Positions 1 to 8,473 of a stretch of 64,000 bases of DNA are shown in pieces. A program made the translations under genes and the position numbers. The stretch lies in assembly GCF_021538615.1 (NCBI RefSeq), contig NZ_JAJHIZ010000003.1, positions 868,001-932,000 of the forward strand. The letters run 5' to 3'. The notes under the pieces were generated by a model. It was not told where the DNA came from. It did not search any database and saw nothing but the letters and a program-made list of their open reading frames with translations. The stretch is from Niabella agricola (GTDB taxonomy: Bacteria > Bacteroidota > Bacteroidia > Chitinophagales > Chitinophagaceae). How positions within the stretch are numbered: position 1 is the stretch's first letter; each line of letters starts with the position of its first letter.

Positions 1-104
1 TTTTGATGAAAAGAGCGTATGACCTGCCGGGCACCCTTTCGCAGGCTCTGAAAGACGAAATCCAAGAACAGCTATGTTGCCGGAGGCTGCACAGTTGCAA
101 CGCA

Positions 105-620
105 CTAATGCTTTGTATACCGCAACTGCAGCACATCATTACCCAAACGCTCCTGCCCGACAAAACGGAGGTTGATATTCAATGCACCGTTCCCACCCAG
201 CACACCTCCGGCGGTGATCATTGGCATCACGTTAAAAACCACGTCTGTAACCAGGTCCTTTTCCAGAAATACGTTACAGGTTTCCGTTCCGCCTCCGATC
301 AGTATTTCATCAAAACCCCTTTCTTCCAGGTATGTTACGGCTGCCTCAGGACTGGGGGCAACTTTATAAGCACTGGTTGTTTCCCGGGTTGCAGAAAGCC
401 ATACAAATACCACATCCGGCAGTACTTCCCTTACCCTGTCGATTCCACCAAAAGCCGTCACAAAATGTTCAAATGATTTTCTTCCCATTACCAGGTTGCC
501 CACCCGGTTGATCTGCTGCAGGGAAAGACCGATAATGTCCGGCGGTACCTGGTGGTTGGGGTTATCAGATAACAACAGTTTTCCGTTTACTGAAACATTC
601 GCATACAATGTTATTTTCAT
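105..620 (-). CDS. dihydrofolate reductase-like protein (RibD C-terminal domain family)
   Basis: 171 residues, a single RibD_C/DHFR-fold domain over nearly the whole length. The N-terminus MKITLYANVSVNGKLLLSD, the central VMGRKSFEHF segment and the IGGGTETCNVFL glycine-rich nucleotide-binding loop are typical of the bacterial NADPH-dependent DHFR-like proteins. These are not true FolA; the physiological substrate of most members is unknown. Starts at an ATG at 618-620 and is divergently transcribed from an HxlR regulator 90 bp away, an arrangement that suggests it is the regulator's target (inference). A minus-strand TATTTTTG box lies at 639-646, and an HxlR-type palindrome at 694-707. Confidence 0.85.
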   Translation of the reverse strand: MKITLYANVSVNGKLLLSDNPNHQVPPDIIGLSLQQINRVGNLVMGRKSFEHFVTAFGGIDRVREVLPDVVFVWLSATRETTSAYKVAPSPEAAVTYLEERGFDEILIGGGTETCNVFLEKDLVTDVVFNVMPMITAGGVLGGNGALNINLRFVGQERLGNDVLQLRYTKH

Positions 621-638
621 AAAAAGCGTTTATATCAT

Positions 639-646
639 CAAAAATA
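639..646 (-). promoter_or_regulatory. -7 box (TATTTTTG) of the DHFR-like gene
   Basis: Perfect match to the Bacteroidota -7 consensus TAnnTTTG on the minus strand, 18 nt before the ATG at 620. No clear -33 TTTG is seen at the usual distance, so the call rests on the -7 box and its placement. Confidence 0.45.
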
Positions 647-693
647 TCAGCGAATTCTTTTATTTTCATTATCCGTTAACGGCGGGTAACTAC

Positions 694-707
694 TTACTTG
701 GAAGTAA
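694..707. promoter_or_regulatory. palindromic operator candidate for the HxlR regulator
   Basis: TTACTTGGAAGTAA has perfect 6-bp inverted arms (TTACTT/AAGTAA) around GG. HxlR/YodB-type regulators commonly bind dyads with TACTT and AAGTA half-sites, and this one ends 2 bp before the regulator's ATG at 710, within the divergent intergenic region. Autoregulation and control of the DHFR-like gene are inferred. Confidence 0.55.
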
Positions 708-709
708 CT

Positions 710-1075
710 ATGCAGGTAAAAAAACTACCAATAACAAGACCGGAATGCACACAAAATCTGTTGGCACTAAGAGACAGTTTGGAACTTTTAGGCGGCAAGT
801 GGAAACTTTTGATCGTACTGCATATCAGCTGCCGGCCAAAAGAATTGCTGCATTTTAAAAAGCTAGAGAAAGTAATTGCCGGCATATCGGCCAAAATGCT
901 TTCTAAAGAATTGAAGACACTTGAAGAAAATAAGATTATAACCCGTACTATCCAGAATACCCGGCCTATTACGGTTACCTATGCCCTCACCGCATACGGG
1001 CAATCACTCATTCCCATTGCAAATGCGTTGCAACAATGGGGATTGAATCACCGGAAAATGATCAAGGGAAAATAA
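710..1075 (+). CDS. HxlR-family winged-helix transcriptional regulator
   Basis: About 121 residues. The core LALRDSLELLGGKWKLLIVL and the later KMLSKELKTLEENKIITR are the signature helices of the HxlR (MarR-like) winged-helix family, followed by a wing with VTYALTAYGQSL. The conserved Cys near the N-terminus (PECTQN) is the residue that senses thiol or electrophile stress in several HxlR/YodB homologues; whether it does so here is unknown. A TTG at 698 in the same frame could also start, but the ATG at 710 is preferred because it leaves the palindrome at 694-707 outside the coding region. Probably represses itself and the divergent DHFR-like gene. Confidence 0.88.
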   Translation: MQVKKLPITRPECTQNLLALRDSLELLGGKWKLLIVLHISCRPKELLHFKKLEKVIAGISAKMLSKELKTLEENKIITRTIQNTRPITVTYALTAYGQSLIPIANALQQWGLNHRKMIKGK

Positions 1076-1126
1076 CAAGAACAGCACACGCGGCTAGTAA
1101 TAAGCCGGCACAGGAAGCGCCAGGTT

Positions 1127-1891
1127 CTAATGAAAGATGCCGTTCATTTCTGTTAGTACGATCGGCTTGCCGCCCGTTACCACAACCGTATGTTCATGCT
1201 GCGCCATATAACCGCCTTTATCGCCAACCAGGGTCCAGCCATCACTCAATTCCGTTGCATAGGTTGAGCTTGTAGCAATAAAAGTTTCAATGGCTACAAC
1301 AGAGTTCTTTTTAAACCGGCGCTGGTCAAACCGGTTCCGGTAATTGAGCAGTTCCTCCGGCTGTTCATGCAGGCGGCTGCCAATACCATGCCCGCCAAGA
1401 TTTTTAATCACCATAAACCCCTTCTTTTTAGCTGCGGTTTCCATAATATATCCGATATCGGCAATCTTTACGCCGCCTTTAATATGTTCAAGCGCCTGTT
1501 TCAATATCTCCCTGGACGCCTCTACCAAGGGCTGATGCTGATGAAGGTCATTCCCCAGAACAAACGAAGCACCATTATCTGCCCAAAAGCCGTTCAGCTC
1601 TGCAGACACATCAATATTTACCAGGTCGCCTTCTTTTAAGATCCGTTTATCAGACGGTATGCCATGGCAAAATTCCTGGTCAACGCTGATACAGGCACAT
1701 CCCGGAAATCCATAGGTAAGCCGGGGAGCTGGTCTTGCTCCAAAACCGGCAAGTATCCTTGCCCCGTAATCGTCCAGTTCCTTGGTGCTCATTCCCGGCC
1801 GGGCATACTCCATCATTTGTTTTAACGTATGTGCAACCGCGTTACCCGCGTGTTGCATACCAATCAGTTCAGCCTCTTTTGTTATCGACAT
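1127..1891 (-). CDS. map: type I methionine aminopeptidase
   Basis: 254 residues, the usual length for bacterial MetAP-I. It removes the initiator methionine from nascent proteins in the cytosol. All five metal ligands are present: D94 (VNIDVSAE), D105 (FWADNG), H168 (GGHGIG), E202 (IETF) and E233 (QHEHT), with the substrate-contacting H76 in CHGIPS. Start is the ATG at 1889-1891. Stands alone, with the ankyrin gene 85 bp upstream on the same strand. In many bacteria map sits in the ribosomal protein operon, so this may be a dispersed copy; the window cannot tell whether another exists. Confidence 0.95.
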   Translation of the reverse strand: MSITKEAELIGMQHAGNAVAHTLKQMMEYARPGMSTKELDDYGARILAGFGARPAPRLTYGFPGCACISVDQEFCHGIPSDKRILKEGDLVNIDVSAELNGFWADNGASFVLGNDLHQHQPLVEASREILKQALEHIKGGVKIADIGYIMETAAKKKGFMVIKNLGGHGIGSRLHEQPEELLNYRNRFDQRRFKKNSVVAIETFIATSSTYATELSDGWTLVGDKGGYMAQHEHTVVVTGGKPIVLTEMNGIFH

Positions 1892-1976
1892 CGTGCTTAT
1901 TTTTAATTAAAACCCCGTTCCCATTAGCGAATATACCATTTAATTATTGCAGGCGCCACCAGCTCCGTTGAGTGCC

Positions 1977-3035
1977 TTATTCAAATATCTTGTCAATTTG
2001 CGCCGAAGGGTCGGCAAAAAATGCTTTAACGCTGCACAATTCTTTAAACTCCTGGTGCTCATAGTCGGCAAAGGCAAGGCATTTCTTTTTAGGATACCAA
2101 ACCAAAAAACCATCACTACCGTAATGATCCACCGTGCTCAGCAGGTCTAAGAACTTATGTTTCATCCAATGTACTTCCTTAACATTCAAAAGAGAGTTGA
2201 ATACAATATATCCCACGTTTTTATTACCGGGTAATTCCAGTTTCCGGTCCGTACTGCGCAATACCTGTAACAGTGCTTCGGGTATTTTGTAGCTCTTTAG
2301 ATCTGCCAGCCGTTGTTCCTCGTTGTGCCACTGCTCCGGCTCCAGTGCCTTCAGAAATGCCCTCATCTCCTCATTCCGGTTGGCCACGGCGCAATTATAA
2401 GGGCGTTCCCCGTAATGATCCTTTATCGTTACATCCGCTCCATGTGCTACCAGGCGTTTTACCATTTCCAGATCGTTGTTTCCTGCTGCGATATGCACCG
2501 GCGTGGAGTTATAAGGAAACACCATATCCGGTTTGCAAAAATTCACGTCTGCCCCATGTTCCAGCAGCAATGCGATGGCCTTATACTGCCGGTTGAAAAC
2601 AGCCTGCCGCAAGGAGCTGCCATCATTTTTAAGATCATAGCCGGCTTCGATCAGCAGCGGGATAAGGTCATAGTTATTGCCGTATAAGGCAGCATTCATG
2701 GCAGACTTCCCCGTTTTGTGCCGGGCATTTACATCGGCACCGCCCTCAATCAGACGCTTTACCGTTTTTGCATCGGTGTTGGAACAGGCCAGTAAAATGG
2801 CGGGCTGATCGTTATCGTTCAATGCTACATTTTTTAAAAGCAGCCAGTCCAGTACTTTTTTCTTTTTCTCACACAATGCAAGAGTAAGCGGTGTTTCAAT
2901 AATCCGGTCGGTGATCGGGATCTTTTGGTTTAGGTCCCATCCCTTTGCCACTTTCTGTTCCAGGGCCACAATATCTTCAGTCATGATCTGCCGGGCGGTT
3001 TCGGTCAGTTCAGCGTTGGGTCCAAATAATTTCAT
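1977..3035 (-). CDS. ankyrin-repeat protein
   Basis: 352 residues with about five ankyrin repeats between residues 45 and 235. Clear units include TVKRLIEGGADVNARHKTGK, AIALLLEHGADVNF and EMVKRLVAHGADVTIKDHYG. The C-terminal 110 residues are not ankyrin and hold a compact segment with VGYIVFNSLL and GFLVWYPKKKCLAFAD, which I do not recognise with confidence. There is no signal peptide, so a cytosolic protein-binding role is likely. Starts at an ATG at 3033-3035. Neighbours give no functional clue. Confidence 0.8.
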   Translation of the reverse strand: MKLFGPNAELTETARQIMTEDIVALEQKVAKGWDLNQKIPITDRIIETPLTLALCEKKKKVLDWLLLKNVALNDNDQPAILLACSNTDAKTVKRLIEGGADVNARHKTGKSAMNAALYGNNYDLIPLLIEAGYDLKNDGSSLRQAVFNRQYKAIALLLEHGADVNFCKPDMVFPYNSTPVHIAAGNNDLEMVKRLVAHGADVTIKDHYGERPYNCAVANRNEEMRAFLKALEPEQWHNEEQRLADLKSYKIPEALLQVLRSTDRKLELPGNKNVGYIVFNSLLNVKEVHWMKHKFLDLLSTVDHYGSDGFLVWYPKKKCLAFADYEHQEFKELCSVKAFFADPSAQIDKIFE

Positions 3036-3193
3036 CCTGTTATTTTTTGATGCAATTGTTCATTTGTTTACACCGATAGCCGGCACAAGATATCAATTTT
3101 AAGCATACGATGTCGCAGCCATAAACGGGTGTATGCCCGGTTGTAGTCGGCGTGCCAGTACGAAGCGGATGCACTTTCCGGGCTGACTGCCCC

Positions 3194-3676
3194 TCAGCGG
3201 ATCCCGCTATAGAACATCATTCCCAGGGCCAGTATTGAAAACAGCGTGCGGATATGATTGTACCGGTTCCAAGGGATCTCGAATCGGGAACGAACAGCCT
3301 CAGCCGTCTCCGGATCCAATGTATCGATACGTTGCCGGTCCAGGTAGTTGTTCAAGGGAACATTGCAGAACATAGTCACCATAAACACGCCGCCTGTATA
3401 AACCAGGGTAGTCACCAGCATCCACATAAACAGCCATCGATCCTCAAAAAAACGGATCATGGTGGTTCCGATAAGCAACAGCGGCGCACCGATAAAGCAC
3501 AAGAGGAATACGGGGTTCAGGATCGCTTTGTTGATCTTTTGCATCGCCCACAGATAGCTTTTATCATCCAGTTTTTTTAAGCCGCGCGTTACTGCAACGC
3601 TAAACGAAAAGAACAGTCCTGCCATCAGCGCCACCAGCAGCAGGGCTATAAAAAAACAGCTGTTACCCAGTATCAT
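3194..3676 (-). CDS. DUF1772 family four-helix membrane protein
   Basis: About 160 residues with four predicted membrane helices: near residues 5-28, 55-75, 82-104 and a C-terminal helix. The pattern FFIALLLVALMAGLFFSFS, the NVPLNNYLD motif and the WNRYNHIRTLFS motif match DUF1772 (anthrone-oxygenase-like) proteins, whose bacterial function is unknown. The frame extends to a TTG at 3712 that would overlap rsmE by 13 nt. I prefer the ATG at 3674-3676, which starts right before the first helix. Follows rsmE closely, so co-transcription is likely. Confidence 0.75.
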   Translation of the reverse strand: MILGNSCFFIALLLVALMAGLFFSFSVAVTRGLKKLDDKSYLWAMQKINKAILNPVFLLCFIGAPLLLIGTTMIRFFEDRWLFMWMLVTTLVYTGGVFMVTMFCNVPLNNYLDRQRIDTLDPETAEAVRSRFEIPWNRYNHIRTLFSILALGMMFYSGIR

Positions 3677-3699
3677 ATCGCAAAGTTTTACAATGTTTA

Positions 3700-4410
3700 T
3701 TACCGTACGCAAAGCAGGGCGGCGGCCACCACACCGGCCGTTTCCGTACGCAGCCTGGTAGTGCCAAGAGTCACCGGCTGGTATCCGTTTGCCAATGCAG
3801 CGCCGATCTCCTCTGTTGTAAAATCGCCCTCCGGCCCAATAAGAATGATGCTATCGTCCGCTGCGGCCTGGTCCTTCAGGGAATGTTTTTCATCTTCCAG
3901 GCAATGAGCAATAAATTTCCGCGTCATAGAATGAGCCCCGTGATCCTTTATAAAATCAGCATATTTTACAGGCTCCGGCATCTGCGGCAGCCATACCTGT
4001 TGGCTTTGCAATAAAGCGCTGATCAGTATCTGCTGCAATCGTTCCGTTTTCGCCCGTTCTTTTTCTGTGCGATCACTGATCAGGGGGATGATGGCCGCAA
4101 CGCCGATCTCGGTTGCTTTTTCGAGAAACCATTCAAAACGGTTCGCGTTTTTTAACAGGGAAATTGCGATGGTAACCCGCGGATGGCGGGGTGGTGAAAA
4201 AACAGTGTCGGCGACCATTACGGAACAATGCTTTTTATGCGGTGCTGCAATAACTGCGGTAAGCAAATGGCCTTTACCATCCGTTAAGTGTAGGGCTTCT
4301 CCCGTCTGCATCCGCAATACCTGTACTACGTGACGGGAATTGTTTTCATCCAGCACGATATGTTGCGCACCGGGTGTATACTCATTAATATAGAAAAAAG
4401 GAAGCTGCAA
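3700..4410 (-). CDS. rsmE: 16S rRNA (uracil-1498 N3) methyltransferase
   Basis: 236 residues. RsmE methylates N3 of U1498 in helix 44 of 16S rRNA. The N-terminal PUA-like part (LPFFY...HVVQVLRM) and the SPOUT-fold knot IGPEGDFTTEEI with the C-terminal TLGTTRLRTETAGVVA are diagnostic. No ATG lies at the right place: the family's usual M-x-LPFFY start corresponds to TTG at 4408-4410, so a TTG start is called. Sits between dnaB and the DUF1772 gene on the same strand. Confidence 0.92.
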   Translation of the reverse strand: MQLPFFYINEYTPGAQHIVLDENNSRHVVQVLRMQTGEALHLTDGKGHLLTAVIAAPHKKHCSVMVADTVFSPPRHPRVTIAISLLKNANRFEWFLEKATEIGVAAIIPLISDRTEKERAKTERLQQILISALLQSQQVWLPQMPEPVKYADFIKDHGAHSMTRKFIAHCLEDEKHSLKDQAAADDSIILIGPEGDFTTEEIGAALANGYQPVTLGTTRLRTETAGVVAAALLCVR

Positions 4411-4423
4411 AACGGGCGTTTGA

Positions 4424-4473
4424 TTTGAGGTTGGATGTTCAAACTTTAAGGTCCTACGTTAAACCTTAAACAA
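4424..4473. repeat. word-like degenerate repeat tract (rsmE-dnaB gap)
   Basis: The gap contains CAAACTTTAAGG and GTTAAACCTTAAAC, the same words found at 33880-33955. One of a family of degenerate intergenic tracts in this window. Confidence 0.35.
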
Positions 4474-4474
4474 A

Positions 4475-6058
4475 TTAAAAAGGCGCATCTTCCAGATCAT
4501 CAAACTCATCATCCTTCATCTTATTCATCTTGCTCTCTACCTGGAACAACTTGGCGCCGCCGCCACCGCCTTCTTCTTCATCGATCCGCTTCCAGCTGCT
4601 GCCTGGTGCGGCCATAATATTGTACGGGTCCTCTTCCCAACTGATAAACTTCTGAATATGTAACAATGCCTTCAGCTTAATGGTTTCAAGTGAGCCATTC
4701 CGGTGCTTGGCGATCTTTACTTCTGTCAACCCCCGCTGGTCCTCCCCTTCGGCATTGGTGTTCATATCATAGTAATCCGGCCGGTACAGGAACATTACCA
4801 TATCCGCATCCTGTTCGATGGCTCCGGACTCCCGCAGGTCACTCAGCTGTGGTACCCGGTTACCATCCTTGGAGCCCCGTTGTTCCACAGCACGGCTTAA
4901 CTGGGAAAGTGCAATAATAGGCACGCTTAGTTCCTTGGCCAATCCCTTCAGGTTCCGGCTGATAGAACTGATCTCCTGCTCGCGGTTTCCTTTAGAATCC
5001 CCGGATCCGCTCATCAGCTGCAGGTAGTCGATAATGATCATCCCAATATTGTGCTTATTCTTCAGCTTCCGGCATTTGGCCCGTAACTCAAAAATATTCA
5101 GCGCCGGTGTATCATCGATAAAAAGCGGAGCCTGCGACAATCGTTGGATCCCCTTGGTGTACAGCTGCTTCATTTCATGATCTTCCATCTTACCACGGGC
5201 AATCTTTTCCAGCATGATCTCGCTTTCGGCCGATAGTACCCGCTGCACCAGCTGGGCCGCACTCATCTCCAATGAAAAGAAGGCCACCGGGGTGGGGTGC
5301 TCCTTAATCTTGTTCATAACAGCATTGCGTGCCAGGTTGAGCGCAAAAGCGGTCTTCCCCACCGCAGGACGTGCCGCAAGGATGATCAGGTCCGTATTCT
5401 GCCATCCATAGGTTACCTTATCCAGCATTTTAAATCCGCTGGGCACACCGGTCACATCTTCGTTCCGGTGGCGCAGGTCTTCAATCCGTTGTATGGTTTG
5501 CACCAGTACCGAATCAATCGGTTGTATGGTACTGCGCAGGTGCGAGTTGGTTATTTCAAATAACTTAGATTCGGCGTCGTCCAGCAATTCAAATACATCC
5601 GTGCTGTCTTCAAATGCATCGTTGATGATTTCCCCGCTGATCCGGATCAACTCCCTTTGTATAAATTTTTGCAGTACGATCCGCGCATGCGATTCGATAT
5701 TCGCCGCTGAAACGACCGCATTGGTAAGGCGGGTAACATAGTAAGCGCCCCCTACCATTTCCAGCTCCTCCCGCATCCGCAATTCTTCCACCACGGTCAG
5801 GATATCGATGGGCTGACTTTTATGAGCCAGCGACTGCATGGCCCGGAAAATACGCTGGTTGGCGTCTACATAAAAACAGTCCGGTTTTAATACTTCGATA
5901 ACAGCGTCAAAGGCATTCTTCTCCAGCATGATGGCCCCCAGGATGGCTTCCTCCAGCTCTCTGGCCTGGGGAGGTACTTTTCCGTAAACCATGGTTCCCA
6001 GGTCAACCGCCGTTCTGCGTTTCTGCTTCCGATCTTTATTTATATCCTTTAAATCCAT
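4475..6058 (-). CDS. dnaB: replicative DNA helicase
   Basis: 527 residues. DnaB is the hexameric 5'-3' helicase of the replisome and binds the primase encoded 26 kb away in this window. The N-terminal helical DnaB_N domain (about 30-135) is followed by a RecA-like core with Walker A ARPAVGKTA (229-237, Lys235) and the Walker B-like IIIDYLQLM. The C-terminus is acidic and Gly-rich (EEEGGGGGAKLF...DDLEDAPF), a tail common in Bacteroidota DnaB. Start ATG at 6056-6058. No intein is seen. Confidence 0.96.
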   Translation of the reverse strand: MDLKDINKDRKQKRRTAVDLGTMVYGKVPPQARELEEAILGAIMLEKNAFDAVIEVLKPDCFYVDANQRIFRAMQSLAHKSQPIDILTVVEELRMREELEMVGGAYYVTRLTNAVVSAANIESHARIVLQKFIQRELIRISGEIINDAFEDSTDVFELLDDAESKLFEITNSHLRSTIQPIDSVLVQTIQRIEDLRHRNEDVTGVPSGFKMLDKVTYGWQNTDLIILAARPAVGKTAFALNLARNAVMNKIKEHPTPVAFFSLEMSAAQLVQRVLSAESEIMLEKIARGKMEDHEMKQLYTKGIQRLSQAPLFIDDTPALNIFELRAKCRKLKNKHNIGMIIIDYLQLMSGSGDSKGNREQEISSISRNLKGLAKELSVPIIALSQLSRAVEQRGSKDGNRVPQLSDLRESGAIEQDADMVMFLYRPDYYDMNTNAEGEDQRGLTEVKIAKHRNGSLETIKLKALLHIQKFISWEEDPYNIMAAPGSSWKRIDEEEGGGGGAKLFQVESKMNKMKDDEFDDLEDAPF

Positions 6059-6092
6059 TATATTAAAACAACTGTTTTTCTGACTTTTGAGA

Positions 6093-6124
6093 CAAAAATC
6101 CCGCTATCATCAGCGATACACCAA
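6093..6124 (-). promoter_or_regulatory. probable dnaB promoter
   Basis: On the minus strand TTG (6122-6124), a 21-bp spacer and GATTTTTG (6093-6100; one mismatch to TAnnTTTG) lie 35 nt before the dnaB start. Confidence 0.4.
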
Positions 6125-6670
6125 TGATTTCTTGGATCATTTTTCAACCTTAAATTTATCAATTTTAGGGGAGACTGCATGATGGTCCCTTGAAATCAGG
6201 AAGCGAATTTAGACCCTTAAAAGGGGAGAAACAAATCTTTATTTCTGGACCAATTATTAACAGGGTTATGCACAGGCGCTTTTTTGTTTCAGGTTTAACC
6301 TTCAGAAGTTTAACGTTGGATTCCGATCCCAAACTTGACGTCAAATCACTAATCCCGATAATCGCCAACCGGAAACTTGTTGCAAGGTACGGTTTGAGGT
6401 TGAAAGCCCGCCTGACGGGCAGGTTTCTGTTCCATACCCGATATGCTTCGCTTCTTCCTGCTCGCGGCTTGCTGTTCCCACTTGCAGCTATCGAACGGAG
6501 CGCAGGTCAGCAGGCCTTAATGGATTTCTATTTTTACATCTTCAAATGCTTACGACAACCCCTACCCTCCTAAATTTGGAATGGTCTCCGACTGATGAGC
6601 AGATCATAGAACCGGAACGGCCGCTGCATTTTCAAATTTTCAAATTTCCAAAAAACGCTTTCTTTGCAGT
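6125..6670. other. gene-free region between dnaB and rsmG
   Basis: About 550 bp with no convincing gene. Open frames here have no recognisable protein features. It contains two DnaA-box-like 9-mers 3 bp apart (TTATTAACA at 6254-6262 and TTATGCACA at 6266-6274), a short hairpin GCCCG-CCTGA-CGGGC at 6406-6420, a TTTAACC/GTTTAACG word tract around 6285-6330, and a TTTCTTTG box (6659-6666, one mismatch to TAnnTTTG) just before rsmG. Two DnaA-like sites are too few to call an origin. Confidence 0.5.
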
Positions 6671-7321
6671 ATGAACATCGTGCAGAAATACTTTGATGAT
6701 TTTACAGCTACGCAGCTGGACCAGCTAAAGGCTTTAGAGGGATTGTACCGCGACTGGAACGAAAAAATAAATGTAATCAGCCGCAAGGATATTGACAGCC
6801 TTTATGAAAAACATGTGCTGCACTCGCTTAGCATTGCCGCGGTATTTAACTTTCCGCCGGGCACACAGGTGGCAGACCTGGGCGCAGGTGGCGGCTTTCC
6901 CGGTATTCCGCTGGCTATTTTTTTTCCCGAAGTCGATTTTTTACTGGTAGACAGCATTGGTAAAAAATTAAAAGTGGTGGATGCGGTCAGCGAGGCCATC
7001 GGTTTAAAAAACCTCCGGACCCGGCACTGCCGTATCGAGGACGTAAAAGATAAAAAATTTGATTTTGTAGTGTCCCGGGCTGTGGCGCCGTTAAAAGAAC
7101 TATGGCAATGGAGCAAACCGCTGATCCGGAAAGACCCCGCCAGACAGCATACGCGCCTGGTTGAAAAAGGAGACCATGCCCCGGGACTGATCTGCCTGAA
7201 AGGCGGCGATCTTACAAAAGAAATCTTTGAAAGCGGCACCCGGCCCCATATAATGGCCATCAGCGATTTGTTTACCGAGCCCTTCTTTGAAGAAAAATAC
7301 CTCGTGTACGTGCCGAAGTAG
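6671..7321 (+). CDS. rsmG: 16S rRNA (guanine-527 N7) methyltransferase
   Basis: 216 residues. RsmG (GidB) makes m7G527 in the 530 loop of 16S rRNA; loss gives low-level streptomycin resistance in other bacteria. The SAM-binding motif VADLGAGGGFPGIPLAI, the following D-S-IGKKLKVVD and the FVVSRAVAPL motif are clear. Start ATG at 6671. Transcribed away from dnaB and convergent with the hypothetical gene at 7331, with only 9 bp between the stop codons. Confidence 0.95.
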   Translation: MNIVQKYFDDFTATQLDQLKALEGLYRDWNEKINVISRKDIDSLYEKHVLHSLSIAAVFNFPPGTQVADLGAGGGFPGIPLAIFFPEVDFLLVDSIGKKLKVVDAVSEAIGLKNLRTRHCRIEDVKDKKFDFVVSRAVAPLKELWQWSKPLIRKDPARQHTRLVEKGDHAPGLICLKGGDLTKEIFESGTRPHIMAISDLFTEPFFEEKYLVYVPK

Positions 7322-7330
7322 GTCCGTACT

Positions 7331-8182
7331 TTATTGCACAGGAGGAGGAGGAGGTCCTTCTTCTTCATCTTCCAACCAAGGAAGATCCTCTTCAATGGCC
7401 GTAAAACATACTACCTGTATCTTTTTACCATTCCATATTGTTTCTGAAATAACTGTTTCTTTTTCCATACGCGCCGGAACTTTACTGGAAGTGGCATGCA
7501 ATTCCTGGTCATAGATCACCATATTGAACATCAGGTCTACAATGACCACACGGATTCTCTTTTGATTAACCACAGCGGTATCAGCCTCTTTTTGAAGATA
7601 ATAAAATTCCCAGTTCAACCTGCCAGAGTCCGCAGCATATTTAAGTTCGAGGTCAATAAGATCCGGCTTATAGTTTTTGGCCTTTACATATTCAAGTGCA
7701 AGTTTATGCCCCCGTTCATATTCATTCAACGTTTGTTCCAGATAAAACAGGTAGCGCGGAAAATCAAATTTTAAAATCTGGCGGTATTGATCAAAGCTCA
7801 TCTCAAAGCAATACTCTTTTATCCGTTTTTCGGAAAAAGAAAATACAAACCAGAGCTGGTATTTCGGCACCAGCCTGTAATTAGACTGCGCCAGGATCTC
7901 ACCCTTAAAAAACCGTTCAGGCCGGTATATATTGGCACTGTGAAATACAACCTTCCCGGCCCATTGTTCAAGACTATCCTCCAGTACACGCTTTGCGATG
8001 GTTTGAATCTTTAGAGGAAGTTTATCAAACTGTTTCACCTCCCTGGGATGATGCTCCCATTCGTCCTTGCTATAATCATCCGGACCACACCTGATGCGAT
8101 GAAAAGAACCATACCCCATATAAGGCTGGTATACTATCGGATCTTCAGGATCAAAAGGTTCGGGGCGATAAGGATCGTTCAT
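7331..8182 (-). CDS. hypothetical protein with acidic proline-rich tail
   Basis: 283 residues from the ATG at 8180-8182. The frame extends 32 codons further upstream, but that stretch lacks conserved character. Not recognised. It is rich in aromatic and charged residues (FHRIRCGPDDYSKDEWEHH, QLWFVFSFSEKRIKEY), has no signal peptide or membrane helix, and ends in EDEEEGPPPPPVQ. It reads as a soluble cytosolic protein. Convergent with rsmG. Confidence 0.65.
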   Translation of the reverse strand: MNDPYRPEPFDPEDPIVYQPYMGYGSFHRIRCGPDDYSKDEWEHHPREVKQFDKLPLKIQTIAKRVLEDSLEQWAGKVVFHSANIYRPERFFKGEILAQSNYRLVPKYQLWFVFSFSEKRIKEYCFEMSFDQYRQILKFDFPRYLFYLEQTLNEYERGHKLALEYVKAKNYKPDLIDLELKYAADSGRLNWEFYYLQKEADTAVVNQKRIRVVIVDLMFNMVIYDQELHATSSKVPARMEKETVISETIWNGKKIQVVCFTAIEEDLPWLEDEEEGPPPPPVQ

Positions 8183-8355
8183 AAGCGGTATTTGAATAAA
8201 GTTAAAAACTTTTTGAACACCAAATTTAAATATCCAACAAGAACAATCAGATTTAAAAGCGTCAACGGTTCCGTTCATTGGCAGACGGCAAGACGATTTC
8301 CACTTTTGAATGCCTCATTCAATGTCGTTTACTTAAGCAACTTTTTATCATTGCG

Positions 8356-8438
8356 GCAGATACGCTGATTGCGCCTGCGGCGCTTTCACTGCGATGTTCT
8401 GAGTACTATTAAAGCCGGTACCATACCTGCGTATCTGC
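8356..8438. repeat. inverted repeat downstream of FkbM gene
   Basis: GCAGATACGC (8356-8365) and its exact complement GCGTATCTGC (8429-8438) are separated by 63 bp in the 290-bp gap between the genes at 7331-8182 and 8474-9253. The rest of the gap shows no gene. Confidence 0.45.
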
Positions 8439-8473
8439 GACCTTAACGAAACAACAGTGATGCCTTATTGCAA

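Noticed and set aside
3..476. Plus-strand open frame of 157 codons opposite the DHFR-like gene
   Set aside because: Antisense to a well-supported gene, no family features; a frame shadow.
6190..6573. 127-codon plus-strand open frame in the dnaB-rsmG gap
   Set aside because: No recognisable domains, runs through repeat-like sequence, no promoter or ribosome site.
6125..6670. Possible replication origin (two DnaA-box-like sites next to dnaB and rsmG)
   Set aside because: Only two imperfect 9-mers, no AT-rich unwinding element or dnaA gene, and no cluster of boxes; chance occurrence is likely.
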